The position numbers were made by a program, and so were the translations under genes. The notes below the pieces were generated by a model. That model had not been told where the DNA came from and did no database searches. It saw only the letters and a program-made list of their open reading frames with translations. A DNA stretch of 64,000 nt from Panaeolus papilionaceus (Eukaryota; Basidiomycota; Agaricomycetes; Agaricales), in NCBI GenBank assembly GCA_015501605.1, contig JADNRZ010000013.1:124001-188000 (forward strand). Direction: 5' to 3'. Shown here in pieces: positions 24,501-36,390 of the stretch; position 1 is the stretch's first letter; every line of letters starts with the position of its first letter.

Positions 24501-27500
24501 GAGTCACACAAACATCACCCCCTTGATTCGAATGTAGATAAACACGCTGAAGTTGACATGCAAATAGAACTTTGCGCTATTTGCTAGCACGACGGAACGC
24601 TACCCAGACAAATTAGTTTTTGTAACTTGACACTGTTGCATCCTTCCCTGCAACTCTCACTCTGATCGGAGCCGGGTCGACATCATATCCTGAGACACCA
24701 CTCTAAGTGCTGACATCGGTGCGATAAAGCAGCGACATTCTACAGTAGGCGAATCTACCATAGGCGTCGCCTCGGAGGCTTAATGACCAAACGAATAGAC
24801 GAGGTGAGCATGGGATATGGCATGGCATGATCACTCCTCGTAGCCGATACCCAAAGCAAGTCCTGGTACGGGGTGTGCGAAGCAAAGCTGGCGAGGGTTA
24901 TGGTATTCTTTCAAATCGAACGTCGGAGCCATACTGAGAGTGGTAATTTTGTGGAAGGTTCAATGCTACGTTGTCGACTAGTAGCCTCTAGATTAGCAGT
25001 GTGATATTTGAAGTCGTTAAATCAAATTCACTACCTCCGAGGCTTTGCTGAATAGATGGCCACACAATCTATGTTGTATGTTTGTCTGAGTGTGAGTGCA
25101 TAACATTAGTTATCATTCAAGTCGCGCCGGCTAAGAATAATGTGTAATATGGACGAAGTAAGAATGCTCAGAAAGTTATCAAAGAAGGTATGTTGTTTAG
25201 AGGGGAATGTAGCAAACTGCCGAGGACTTACGGTGTAGCAGCTAGGCGGGCGTTCGAAAAAAACATCCGAGCCTCGATAGTCGCCAAACATATGTATATG
25301 GAGCCAATTTCACCATAAGACATCTTCCATTCATCTATTTAAGTGCCATGGAAGCTATATCTCTCAAAAACGGGGTATTGTTACCCAGGGGAGTGGGGGT
25401 GTATGTGAGGCTATTAACATACGCAGCCAGCACTGATTGGACAAGGCCTACAATGTGCTCGCGTGACATTCACATCGGGCGCCCCTCATACGGTGAAATT
25501 AGCCCCAGTGATTGCTGTAGCGGTTATGGCTGGTATTAGTATATGTTTCCGAGAAAACGCTATGTATAAATGGCAGTCCATCGAGGTCACTCACCTCAGG
25601 CACTGGCAAGCGGACTCATCTGCTCGTGTCCGAGTTCTTCTTTCGAGTTGGATAAATTAACACCGTGCTCGTCATAACCGAAAAACCGAGACGTGTAAGC
25701 GAAATACTTAGTACACTTGTCGCACCTTTTTTGGTGTCATGCATACGGCATGATGCTCAATTCCAAGTGAGCGATACGTGTTGATCCTCATGTATCGAAT
25801 GCAGACAGAATCCCAGGGTATCATCAAGGAGTCAACTTGAATTCATCATTACTGCAGTCTCCTCAAGTCTCTACAACTAAGTTATTTTCATTGTTTGATT
25901 TTGAGTACCGAGACCGGAATGATTCACCCAGCCGACTAGCGGAAATGTCCAGTTGACACCGCATGAACAAATTAAAGTCGAGGATGGCCTATTTCGTGGC
26001 TATTGGCGGGTATTAATTATTCTGTCAGCCCCAAACATGATGGGAACAGCCGTACTCAACTCATGTTTGAATTCTACATGCGGCGGCTAAATTTCAACGA
26101 CGCTTGTTAAACAAGGAAAGCTCCAGCTATGTGATCTTTCGTGTCGGGAGTGTACGTATGTTACATTTCATGTCTATAGGTAAACAGCGGCTATCGGTAT
26201 CCGCCATTGGCTATTCAGCATAGATGGCCCCACCCATAATAGATCGTCACCCCACACCTAAAGCATCCCTGGCTCGCATAACTGCTGTATTCTGGTCCAG
26301 GTCAATTGGTGTGAACATACCCACCGTTAAATCCACTCACGATTGTCATTAGAGGTGGAGTGTGTCCTGGTATATGAAGTTGCACGTCGAACAGTACTCA
26401 AGCCAAGAACATTTTTTCAACAAAAATAGTCTTAGAAGTAGGCTAGAAGATTGGTTAGTTCTGATTCTGATCTGAGAAGCGCTTGGCCGTGAAAGTATTA
26501 AATTTGGTGACCATCCTCCCTACGATTCGCAATACAATCCGTGGGCCTTTTAATGATTCAAGGCAGTTGTGTTACATTGTAGTCTTACACTCAAATACAT
26601 TTAAGCTAAGAGGTAGCCGAAACCCGCCACTTGACAAATGCGTACATATCTTTAATTGGTAACATGAATGTGAGAGTAGGCTCAGTAGGCTTAACCTAGG
26701 ATTAACCCATGAGAGTCCGCGATACTGGCCTGCGAATGGCACGAGACAACGTAACACGCTCGGGCCTGTAGAAACGTGGCTACCTTATTTTTATCATAAA
26801 GGAGTAAACATACCAGACTCGGGCAATGCTAATTTGCGTGGTGGGATTCGAGGTGTCACAAGTTCAAACTAGGGCTATCTCTATTTTAAAGGCATCAAAT
26901 AATTTCTCAACACGTTAATGAGGGCCCAAGAATTCCTTCGACGTAGGTTCCGATTGTTTTTTTATTTTTGAGCTGTACTCATGGGTATATCATCTCATCC
27001 ATGCCTATCACAACCATTCCTCCTGAGCCACCCAAATATGTCGCATAGCCTCTGCCATCGTGTGCATAAACCCAAAATAGTAACTGTATCGACAAAACGG
27101 GAAATATCAATAGTTTCAAACAACGACGCGAGCTCTCTTTTAGCGCCCTCGCATCCCGCACCGCCAGTCAGGAAGCTAATATAACAAGCACCGCATCATC
27201 TAACCTACTATGGGCTCCTTCGGATCGAACTTCTTCCCATCAACACCATTACCAGTCCTTAGAGTCTGGATTGCCCATTGTAATTGTCCTATCTCATCGG
27301 ACAACTTGAAGAAATTCACCGGGTTTCAAGGTGATGGGTCAAGAATAATCCACGTCTAACAGCCATACGCACACAGTCTGTATGCTTGCCTGTGGCTATA
27401 TTGGCGTCACTGTAGCCTATCCAATTCAAGGTGTCTTGATAAGTAGCCTGAATAGACCATTGCTCGGCGATTGGTGATCAAGCTATCACGATGCCCGATG

Positions 27501-30500
27501 CACATGGTCGTCCATTCGGGTTTATCGTGTTCTTGTCCGCTCAGTTGTAAAGCAAGTACAAAGGGAACGACTCGGAAGAGGGCAGATGAATTGGTTAGCC
27601 TATGATGAGTGATAGAAAATGCGCGCGCTGTGTTGCGGTCGCGATCATCCACACGGACGACGGTGAGTGACGGGGATTCCATTTGTTGATCATGATTGCG
27701 GACTGAATAGACAAGTTCTAGATGATCCCTCGCCTCGCGTCATTGGCTGTCCATGGCAGAAAGGAGCTGATAGATATGTATGTGCTATCAGATGACAGGT
27801 TGCTTCCGTTGAGTACTCGGACTGCCGGTGAATTTCGACTCTTAGATGAGTGCTCATCGGGACATGAGTCGTGTATGCATCTGATGCGATGTGATTCGGC
27901 TAGGCACGGACGTTATTGCGTCATTCTGGCCTGTTTTATACGTGTCTAAACGACCTCAAGTTGTGATTACAGCAAGGAAGAGCCTCACTGAAGGCGGTAT
28001 CTGCTGGTGATGCTGCTGTTACACTGCTGCAGCACGAGGAACTTTCGTCAGAATACATACAAAGAGAGTACATTGTTTCACAAGTCATCATGACAGCAAT
28101 TTACGCTGCACTTCTGCGCATCGAGGTGGTGGCATTGATTATGAGGGCGAGCACTGAGATTCAGAGGTAGCCGACCCTTAACTCTCGTGATCAATCCCCA
28201 TAATGGCGATTGCGTGGGTCTGCGACTGGATGGCTTAACCTTAACCGCTTGAGAGCGATATACCCATCTATATCCAGCACATATTCAAATTGTACCGATT
28301 CAGTTCGGTGAAATGGGCGCCAAAGCATGCGGCGCAGCAATGCTAATCATACGCTTGACGGGACGTTAGACGAGCAGTATATTAGGATCGTCGCATTACT
28401 GGCACGGTAAGCATTCATATGGTAATGAACGTGTAGCATGGTTACTCCCCCGGTTGAAAGTCCTTTACCGAGTGTTTCAACTTACATGTGCGTGCGGGGT
28501 CGGACGGAGATTCACCTCCTCAGTGTGCGATATGATAGATCATCTTCGCCCCTGTGGACGCGGCTCTCAGGAGCCCGGTGCTCTCGAAAAACCATCAGAA
28601 GCAAGTGAGCAGTATTCAAAGACTCAAATTAAATGGCGTGGAATAGAGAGCAGATACTGAAAGGAAATTGGGAGGTGTACCTGAACTATCAAGAGCGGAG
28701 GGAAAAACAAAACAGTCGACCGGCGGAATTCATTCGACAAGCCTTTTCTTCTCTTTACTGTTCTTTGGAATGGCTTAATCGCGCACACGCACGGTCAAAA
28801 ATGGGAGCTTGTACGCTTGTTAAACCCTCAATCAGGGAATCACAAGTAATGATCATGATACTGCATCCTGACTTACCCCAGGTAAAATATCGGCTTCGAG
28901 CTGTCGTTCGGTTAGCATGAAACCATAAGCGATGTCGTCCTACCGCCGGTCATGAAGAAAAAGAAAAAAGCAAGGTTTGTTGCCTTATTTATCGGTTTCC
29001 AAGTCCATCTACGACCTCCAAATCTGCGTGCGGGGACATGCGGGGCAGAATCTGGGATAAACAAGATAAATCACTGTGCACCTCCGCGGCATTGTTGCGT
29101 TCGAATGAACTTGAAAACCTACTGGCACCGAACACGATAAGTCATCATCATTGAGCATGTATCGAGGCTAGATGGCTTGCAGTCCAATCGCCGATAAGTA
29201 GGTATGGTCTACATAAGTCTGCATTACTAGGTGGGTCAGTGGCATATGCACATACTGTGCATGTGTTGGGGTTCAATTTACCTTTTCACTCACTCGCCTC
29301 GAATATTAATGCTATTAATTTATGTTCTAATGTCGAATGTACCGCGCAGCGTGTCATAGTCGACGAACAATGGCCGTACTAGAAATGGGAGCTGAAATAC
29401 CACTTTTAATGTGGATGTGGATAGCAAGGCACTGCTGACCTTGAAAACCCTGTCTGGAAAAAGAGATTCAGGGGCCAGGGTCTTCAGAGAAGAAGCATAC
29501 TGCGAAAGACTGCAATGCACGCACCACCTTTGCAGGGCCATCGCAGAGCAACAAGCTGGAACAAGGAGCTCGGACCGAGGCGAAGATCATAACCAGAGGC
29601 ACTTGCGGGACCTAAGGGTGGTGTGCATGCCTTGACGATATCGACACCTTGTGGATGCAAGTCGCACAGCTGTGTGTTCCGTCCAACGGATTTGTGCACG
29701 TCACGCCAGTGCTTGTTCGACTGACAGAGTCGAGACTCGGTCTATGCAAGCAAACCAAGCGTCATTGATACCGAGAAAACACGACAAAGACGACCATCGA
29801 ACTTTCCAGGTGCCCCGAAAGGGTTGTCGTCATGGGTAGATATGATAAGCCAAGAAAGAAGTGACGTGGAAATTGAATGTATACAATTGTACCTACTTGT
29901 GATGCTTCTGGTATTTCTTATCAGATAAGAAGACATTCGAATAGCAATTAATACGCTATGCCGAGCATGAAGCGGGAATGGAAGAACTTGCGGCTTGACC
30001 TCTGAGATACGTATATAAGGACATGTGAAGCCTGAAAGGAGGAAAAGTGCGAAAGGAGCGTCGAAGTCGTCATATCGATTACTTATTTGTGTTTGCTATA
30101 TTTAATAGAAAGGATGAGGGTTTATGCAAGCAGCGAGACGAGCGGAACACAACGTTGTGACTCACTAATTTCTTATATGGCGTGCATATTTTTATCGAAA
30201 ATCGTTTGAAAATACGTGGGCAAACGCTTCGAAGATCAAGAAGCTCAATACTGATATTGACTTTCAGTGCTTTCGCAGTTTTCGACATCCGGAGAAGAAA
30301 TTCACGGGCATCGACGGGCATGGCAATCAAAGATAGACGCTCTTTTTCGACGTTCTGCAACAGAGATTCACAGTCGGAAGTTCCTTGAGACCGACTTCTG
30401 TGGGGTGATGACGATCGACGACGGGTTTAGAAACCATGCAAGTTCGGCTTGGGGTAGGATGCCGTTGAATAGTTATCTCTCGTTTCTGGAACAACTGCGC

Positions 30501-32103
30501 CCCAACATCGATAACGCTTCGCATTATAATGTTATGGCATTAATATTTGTGCAATGGTTCGAGATAACTTGCCAAGAAGACAATAACAATAGCTGGGCAT
30601 GTCGCACAATATTCAATACTCGTGGTGACGGCGGGAAATGGCCATTGTCTTCGTAGAAACTGTCAAAGAATATCAATGCTTGCTGCTGCGCACAACTGTT
30701 GTGGTACACATAGTTGGTGGAGTGATGGCAGCGCTCAACGCCCGACGGTATGCTCGGACACCATCGTAGGGGAGGATGCTCCTGTGTTTCGAATGTTTCA
30801 ACATTCGAAGACTCACGCTAGTGCTATGATAAGAGAAAATTGAAATATGAAACACCAAGTGTACCATTGTTCCTTATCCCTGAACGTGGTGATAGACAGG
30901 TTTTAAGGAGGACAAATGCGTTGAACGAATTATGAAGCGGGCGTCGTCATGTTCTGAATAGTTCGAGTCACACTACCTCGAAACTGTTTGCACTTTCGAA
31001 ACAAAAAAAATAGAGACATTGGAGGAGAACGAATGCAAGTCATAATTTAGGTCCTAGGCATCAGGATCGGCGTCGAACATATGCAACTTTTTGATAGCGT
31101 TCCAAGAGCAGCGACAACTGCGGAAGCGACCCTGCAAAAGCACTGTGGCATCTGTCGCGACGCGTCCTCATTTAAGTGGGGCGGCGGCTATAGTTATTGC
31201 CGAGTCCCGATACAGATTAATGGTCCCGCCCTGTTTGATGATGAGCGCTGGCGTTGGACGACAACGGAGCTGATGCACTGAGCGGCGACCGGTATAAAGC
31301 ACTGAAACAACTTAATTTTAGTCGACCGCCTGAATGTTCTAAATTTGCAAGCAAAGTGTCAAAGCGTGTAGGGATCTTTGGAACGCGATTCGGAATGATG
31401 GAAAGTTGTGATTGATTGGATCCATACTGGCATGATGGATATGTTCAGGGTGCGAGTGATATCGGCGGCTCGAGGCGGGAAGCATGGTGACGAAGGTGGT
31501 AGTTGTGTGTCCTTTCGACTATGTTTGGAAAGAGAACCCTTGTCGGTAATGGGGTGGGTAGTGGTCGGTGCAGGCCGGATTGTGGACGGTCGGCGGCGAA
31601 GAGCGGAATGAATGGAAAAGAGAGTCGATGAAATGTGACGGGCGTGGTATAGGAGGACAGACTAAGGTGAAGGTGGTGCAGTTGTCGTGACATAAAGGTA
31701 TCCGAATTGCTGGGGTTCGAACATGATCATGGGGTATGTCAAGGATATTATTCTTGTTGTATACAAAGACGGATCAGTCGATCCTTGAATAGGTTGTCGT
31801 AGCACTGCATTGACACTTTTTACTGTTCATGATTACGATGCGGAAAATAACTTTCCGATGTCGAATGAACTGAGGTTCAAAAGCCGTTTATATCATTATA
31901 ATTCAATTCCTTCAAGTACGGGAAAGGTTGATATTACCCGTTTTGTTTTTAGTTGTGTACCGCGGAGATTAGATAAGGCCAATGCCGAAGTACACGCGTA
32001 TGATCACATGACTGATTTGTCATTCCATGAAACATAGAGGTTTGGTAGTGTAAATAATAATAATCTTCTTTCAGCTACTACGACGACCTCACCATACTGA
32101 CAA
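21578..32103. other. 10.5 kb gene desert
   Basis: Pyrimidine-rich sequence continues to about 22.5 kb and is probably in part the erf4 3' UTR. Beyond that I see only short overlapping frames, the longest being 129 codons at 30267-30656. None has a recognisable domain, apart from a possible helicase scrap at 23361-23420. A perfect 10-bp inverted repeat with a 2-nt spacer lies at 30788-30809. No transposon termini, tRNA or long tandem repeat was found by eye. Confidence 0.5.
23361..23420 (+). pseudogene. Possible fragment resembling DEAD-box helicase motif V
   Basis: After a T-rich CTCTTCAG acceptor-like sequence, one frame reads GATDVSRRGIDTDILCPG and then stops. This resembles motif V of DEAD-box RNA helicases (ATDVxxRGIDxP). 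No other helicase motif was seen nearby, so it is either a relic or a chance match. Confidence 0.2.
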
Positions 32104-34053
32104 ATGGATTCATCATACCCACAAGTCTCTCAGCTCTGGGATTTGTCTTCGAATAATCCTCAAATTCAGGAGCAAGACTTTTTAGCGCTCTTACAAAAGC
32201 AATTTCCAACTGGTCCAGATGGTACTCTTGCTTACCTATCAGGTTACGCAGACGGAGTGAACCCACAAAATCTTTCTTCATTGCCTTTGCCAACTTTTAC
32301 ACCTCCTTCAGAAGACAGCAGTCCTTCACCACCTTCAAATAATGAGAATTCAATGGACGATTACAACGAACATGCTCTTAAGAGAAAGGCGAGTGATGAT
32401 GATCTCTCAGACGGTCCGTCTGCAAAGACTCAGCACACCGGTATGTTCAATTAGCAACAACCTGTATTTTTTTTAAAACAAAACTAACGGTCTTGAATTA
32501 TAGACCGTAAATCATCGTCAAATGCCACTGCTTCTTCCTCGTCTCGTAGAAAATCGACTGGTGGAAATCCCTCTGTAAGTTGATCCACATTACTCCACAT
32601 TTTTTTTTTTTGCATCAATAACTCATTCTGCGTCAAGGGGAAGGACGAAAACAGACTGATGAAGCGCAAGGAACAGAATCGTGCGGCTCAGAGGGCATTC
32701 AGAGAGAGAAAGGAGAAGCATGTCAAAGATGTGAGAATCAGTTCTTCTTTTCCCAACCCACTAATCCTCATCCTCATTTCTCCCGTCCAGTTGGAAGACA
32801 AAGTCGCTGATCTAGAGGCGAAGAATGAAAAGGCTATCTCAGAGAACGAAAATCTGAGAGATTTGTTGTCGAGATTACAGACAGAAAATCTCGCTCTCAG
32901 ACAATCTTCCTTTACTTTTACAATGCCCCACAAGCCAGCTTCTCCTCCTTCCCAAGACCATACCCGAATACCCATATCGACTGGACTCCCATCAGCCTCC
33001 TCTATTTCCTCTCCTTCTGGTTCCATGGCTTCTACTTCGTCCCACAAGTACACAAATCCCCTCGACTGGAGTTCCCTTACCACCTTTGATCCCTCAATGC
33101 TCAATCTCCTAGACGACTCGCTACCTCAGACAACCGCAACTGAGAGCTCCATGCACCTCTTCGGCTTTGGTAACACTTCATCAAACTCAGGTCTTGCTTC
33201 CAATGCTCCTTTCACCACTATTGCCAGCAATCCCATGTTCATGTCGCTTGCCTCTACATTCGATTCCTTATCTCCTCAGTCACAATCTACCACCGCCGAC
33301 CATACATCATCTACCTACGACTTTGATCTCAATTCCTTATCTGCATGGCCAACGAATAATAATAATTCTCAGCCATCCAATGGTGTCTCGTCTAATTCTG
33401 GCCAGGATCCCATGCTCGACGATCTGTTTAACAGCTATCTCGGCGCTCTCAATGCCGCAAACAACTCATCACCCTCAGTCTTCTCACAATCACCTGCTTC
33501 GCATAGTCCAGTCGTTCACCAGGGAACTCCCCAAAGCGGCCATGGCTCCACACTGAGCGATAAATCCTCACCGTCCAATGGTGTCGATTCTCGCGACTTT
33601 GCGCTATTCGCCCAGCACAACGACTGTCCCAAGACCAAGTCCCAGTGTAAAGAGGCCATCAATAACAGTGGTCCATCGCCATTTGCACCTGCTGCTTCGC
33701 CTAGCTCCTCTGCCTCACCCAGCGCAGAATCATCAGCATCAGGATCGACAGCCTCTGCGCTTGCATGTGCCGCTCCTACCATTCGCAAAAGTCACGACTC
33801 TGTGCTTGGAAACATGATTACATGTGCCGCCTCTGGGGCCTTCCCTAAGACCCAAAAGAGCGACAAGAACATCGAAGTGCTGAGTGCTTGGCGAAGCATC
33901 ACCAGCAACCCCAAATTTAAGGATGCCGACATCAACGATCTCTGCGCCGAGTTTACGAGCAAGGCGAGATGTGACGGAACCAAGGTCGTACTAGAACCCA
34001 GCGGGGTGAGTAGTATTTTGGAAAATTTAGCGAGGAAGACAACGGCAGCATAG
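32104..34053 (+). CDS. yap1: AP-1-like redox-responsive bZIP transcription factor (Yap1/Pap1 type)
   Basis: Nuclear activator of antioxidant and detoxification genes that is held in the nucleus when its cysteines are oxidised. Four exons (32104-32440, 32504-32574, 32638-32730, 32791-34053) sum to 587 residues. The basic region is NRLMKRKEQNRAAQRAFRER, followed by a leucine zipper of regularly spaced Leu (LEDKVADLEAK, ENENLRDLLSRLQTENLAL). The middle is rich in Ser, Asn and Pro. An N-terminal-type Cys-rich domain is seen as DCPKTKSQCKEA and the C-terminal one as MITCAASG, INDLCAEFTSKARCDG plus the SAWRSITSNPKF helix, the Yap1 redox switch and export-signal region. Intron 3 separates basic region and zipper, is 60 nt and contains no stop in frame. 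Confidence 0.93.
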
Positions 34054-36390
34054 CCATGCGCTTTTTCATCTTTTTCTTTCTACGATTCGATGGTCCTGGA
34101 GACGGCGTTAGCGGCAGCGGGAGTGCTTCCTCTCTGATAGTTAGATACCCTTGTCCGTTCCTGTTCTGCAGGGCTGCACCGTGGGCACCGTCCCTTCGAC
34201 ATGCACCTTCCTTTCTTTTTTCTCTTGGAGAAGGCGGGACGTTTCGGTGATCGCGGGGGATATTCAAGCACATATTGATCAACCTTTGATCAACAGGATG
34301 AAGGAATGGAGGGTCTTGTGAACAGGTTCTTACAAGGACCACGCAAATAGACCAACGCCCTCGCCTTCCCTACCCAACACTCGAGAAATGCGACTCCACT
34401 CCTTGGCATTACTTTTCACCTCGCGCCGGGAAACGTGGATCGACAAACAATTTCGACGTTCGCGTGACCCAAAACAGGTCCGCTCGACGTTGCTGTGCAC
34501 TTCCCCCACGTTACCCGACATCCATTTCATCCCGCCCCTCTTCACTTTGCGTTTCCCTGTCTCGCTTTTCTTCTGGAATTATCAAGATCAGAATTAAATG
34601 TATCAAATACGACGTCCTGTTTCTCATCTCTCCTATGTTTCAAATGGTGTTTTTCCTGTTCTCATTGTTGCGTGTCTTTTTCCCGCTTACTTTATTCGCT
34701 TTATTTTTGTCTCGTGAATCCAAATCCCTGTTGTTGTCACTTTTACATATCCCATCCGTACTGCATACTTTCATGCATAACAAAAATACTCGGAACGCTT
34801 TTTGATCACTCTACGTAGGGTATCTTATGCGCAATGCTATTACGCTGTAAATAAATAAAGAGATATTATTCGGGTTGTTGCACGCCTATTCAGCAGTACC
34901 GCTTTCAAGATGTTTCTCAAGCGTTTTTCTTGCGTTTGTATCCTTCTTTGCCGTCGTTCTTCCTCTGACATTTCTGATTTCCTTGTTCCCTTTCCCCCAT
35001 GCTTCGTCTTCGCACCAAAGTAGCTATTAAGGCCCTATAAATTGTTTAAACTTTTGCATTACAGCAGCAATCTATGTATTTCGACATTCTTGATCACATT
35101 TCGCATCTTGCTGGATCTTCCCTGTCAGACGTCTCGTCATCCAAGGTGGTAGAAGCAAAAATAGTCACGACACGACTTTCCTTTGCTCTAAGGGCCTGTC
35201 GTCTGCAGACCCTCCTTTTGCATCATAATCATCTTTAGTGCTATAGTTAACACTTGGACCAACAAGATTGACACCATAGATCGATTTGACGCCACATTGG
35301 GTCGACCATCGAACACCTCGAACACCGTCATCTCTGAACTCATTTCCTACCTCATACTCAACTTATCTCTTTCCATAAGCAGCGTCAACCGTCCAAGCAC
35401 CATGAACTGAAATTATACACTGACCCACCCTTCTATCCATTCTCCACCAAACACAAGCACCGAAGCTCACTGCTTCACCCACAGCCACAAAGGAGCCGAG
35501 GGTCTGTGATCCTTAGGTTTCCACCGCCTTCCATTTCATTCCATAGCTTGCGCGAACGTTCTTCGAGTTCAGTCAGTCATACATTCCATCCATCTGACGC
35601 CATACTTTCAATTTGCCATGGCAAAGCTACTTATATCCGAATGCATTTTTCTCAATACAAACGCTCAATTTTCAAACAAACTTTAGCTTGAATAGTTTAT
35701 CAGATCGATCAACCATATGGATCGGGTTGAACGTTGTCGGCGGATTTGCATGCTTCAATAAAATATTTGAATTTCAGAGTAATAAAGAAAGAGCACATAG
35801 GTAGTAAGTAGGAAATACATAAGACAAGACAGAGCGACGTCGGATGGGTAGGTACACGACCAAAAAGACTAGTGTGAAAAAGAAAGGCGTAAATCCAGCG
35901 AAGGAGCTGCATTGTACAAGTGGGGAGAAGGAGAGAGGAAACTTATGATGTATGGTATGATAAGGTACGATATGGTACTTAAAGAAACAGCGTCGAAAGG
36001 GTGTCATGAAAGACGTCATGGATGCTCTACAAGAGATTTTGTGCGGAGACGAAGAGTTAATCAAACAAGATAAACGACGGAGAAGAATGGATCGTAAGGA
36101 CGAGATTGGATAACAGGATGAGCGCTCGTGTTTCCAGCTGGGCATGGTGTCAAAAGAAGAGAAAGTCAAGAAAAGAAAAAGTTATGTAGTAAAACAAAAG
36201 ACAGGAATAGAGTACTACTGGTAAAACATTTCAAACGCCAGACCAAAAAGAGAGAATCTACACAACAAAACAGGTGGAAGAAGAGAAAGGAAATCCCGGG
36301 GAGGGGTCTCAATTCCGAACCATAAACCGCGTTCCAGGTCATCGTGTCATCTCAAATCCAGCACCAACCAGCCCACTACCTCCCTTTCCC
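34054..36390. other. Convergent 3' flanks of yap1 and snf2
   Basis: 2.3 kb between two converging genes. A TAAATAAATAAAG polyadenylation-like signal for yap1 lies at about 34846-34858. The rest has only short frames without recognisable motifs, so no gene is supported. Confidence 0.5.
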
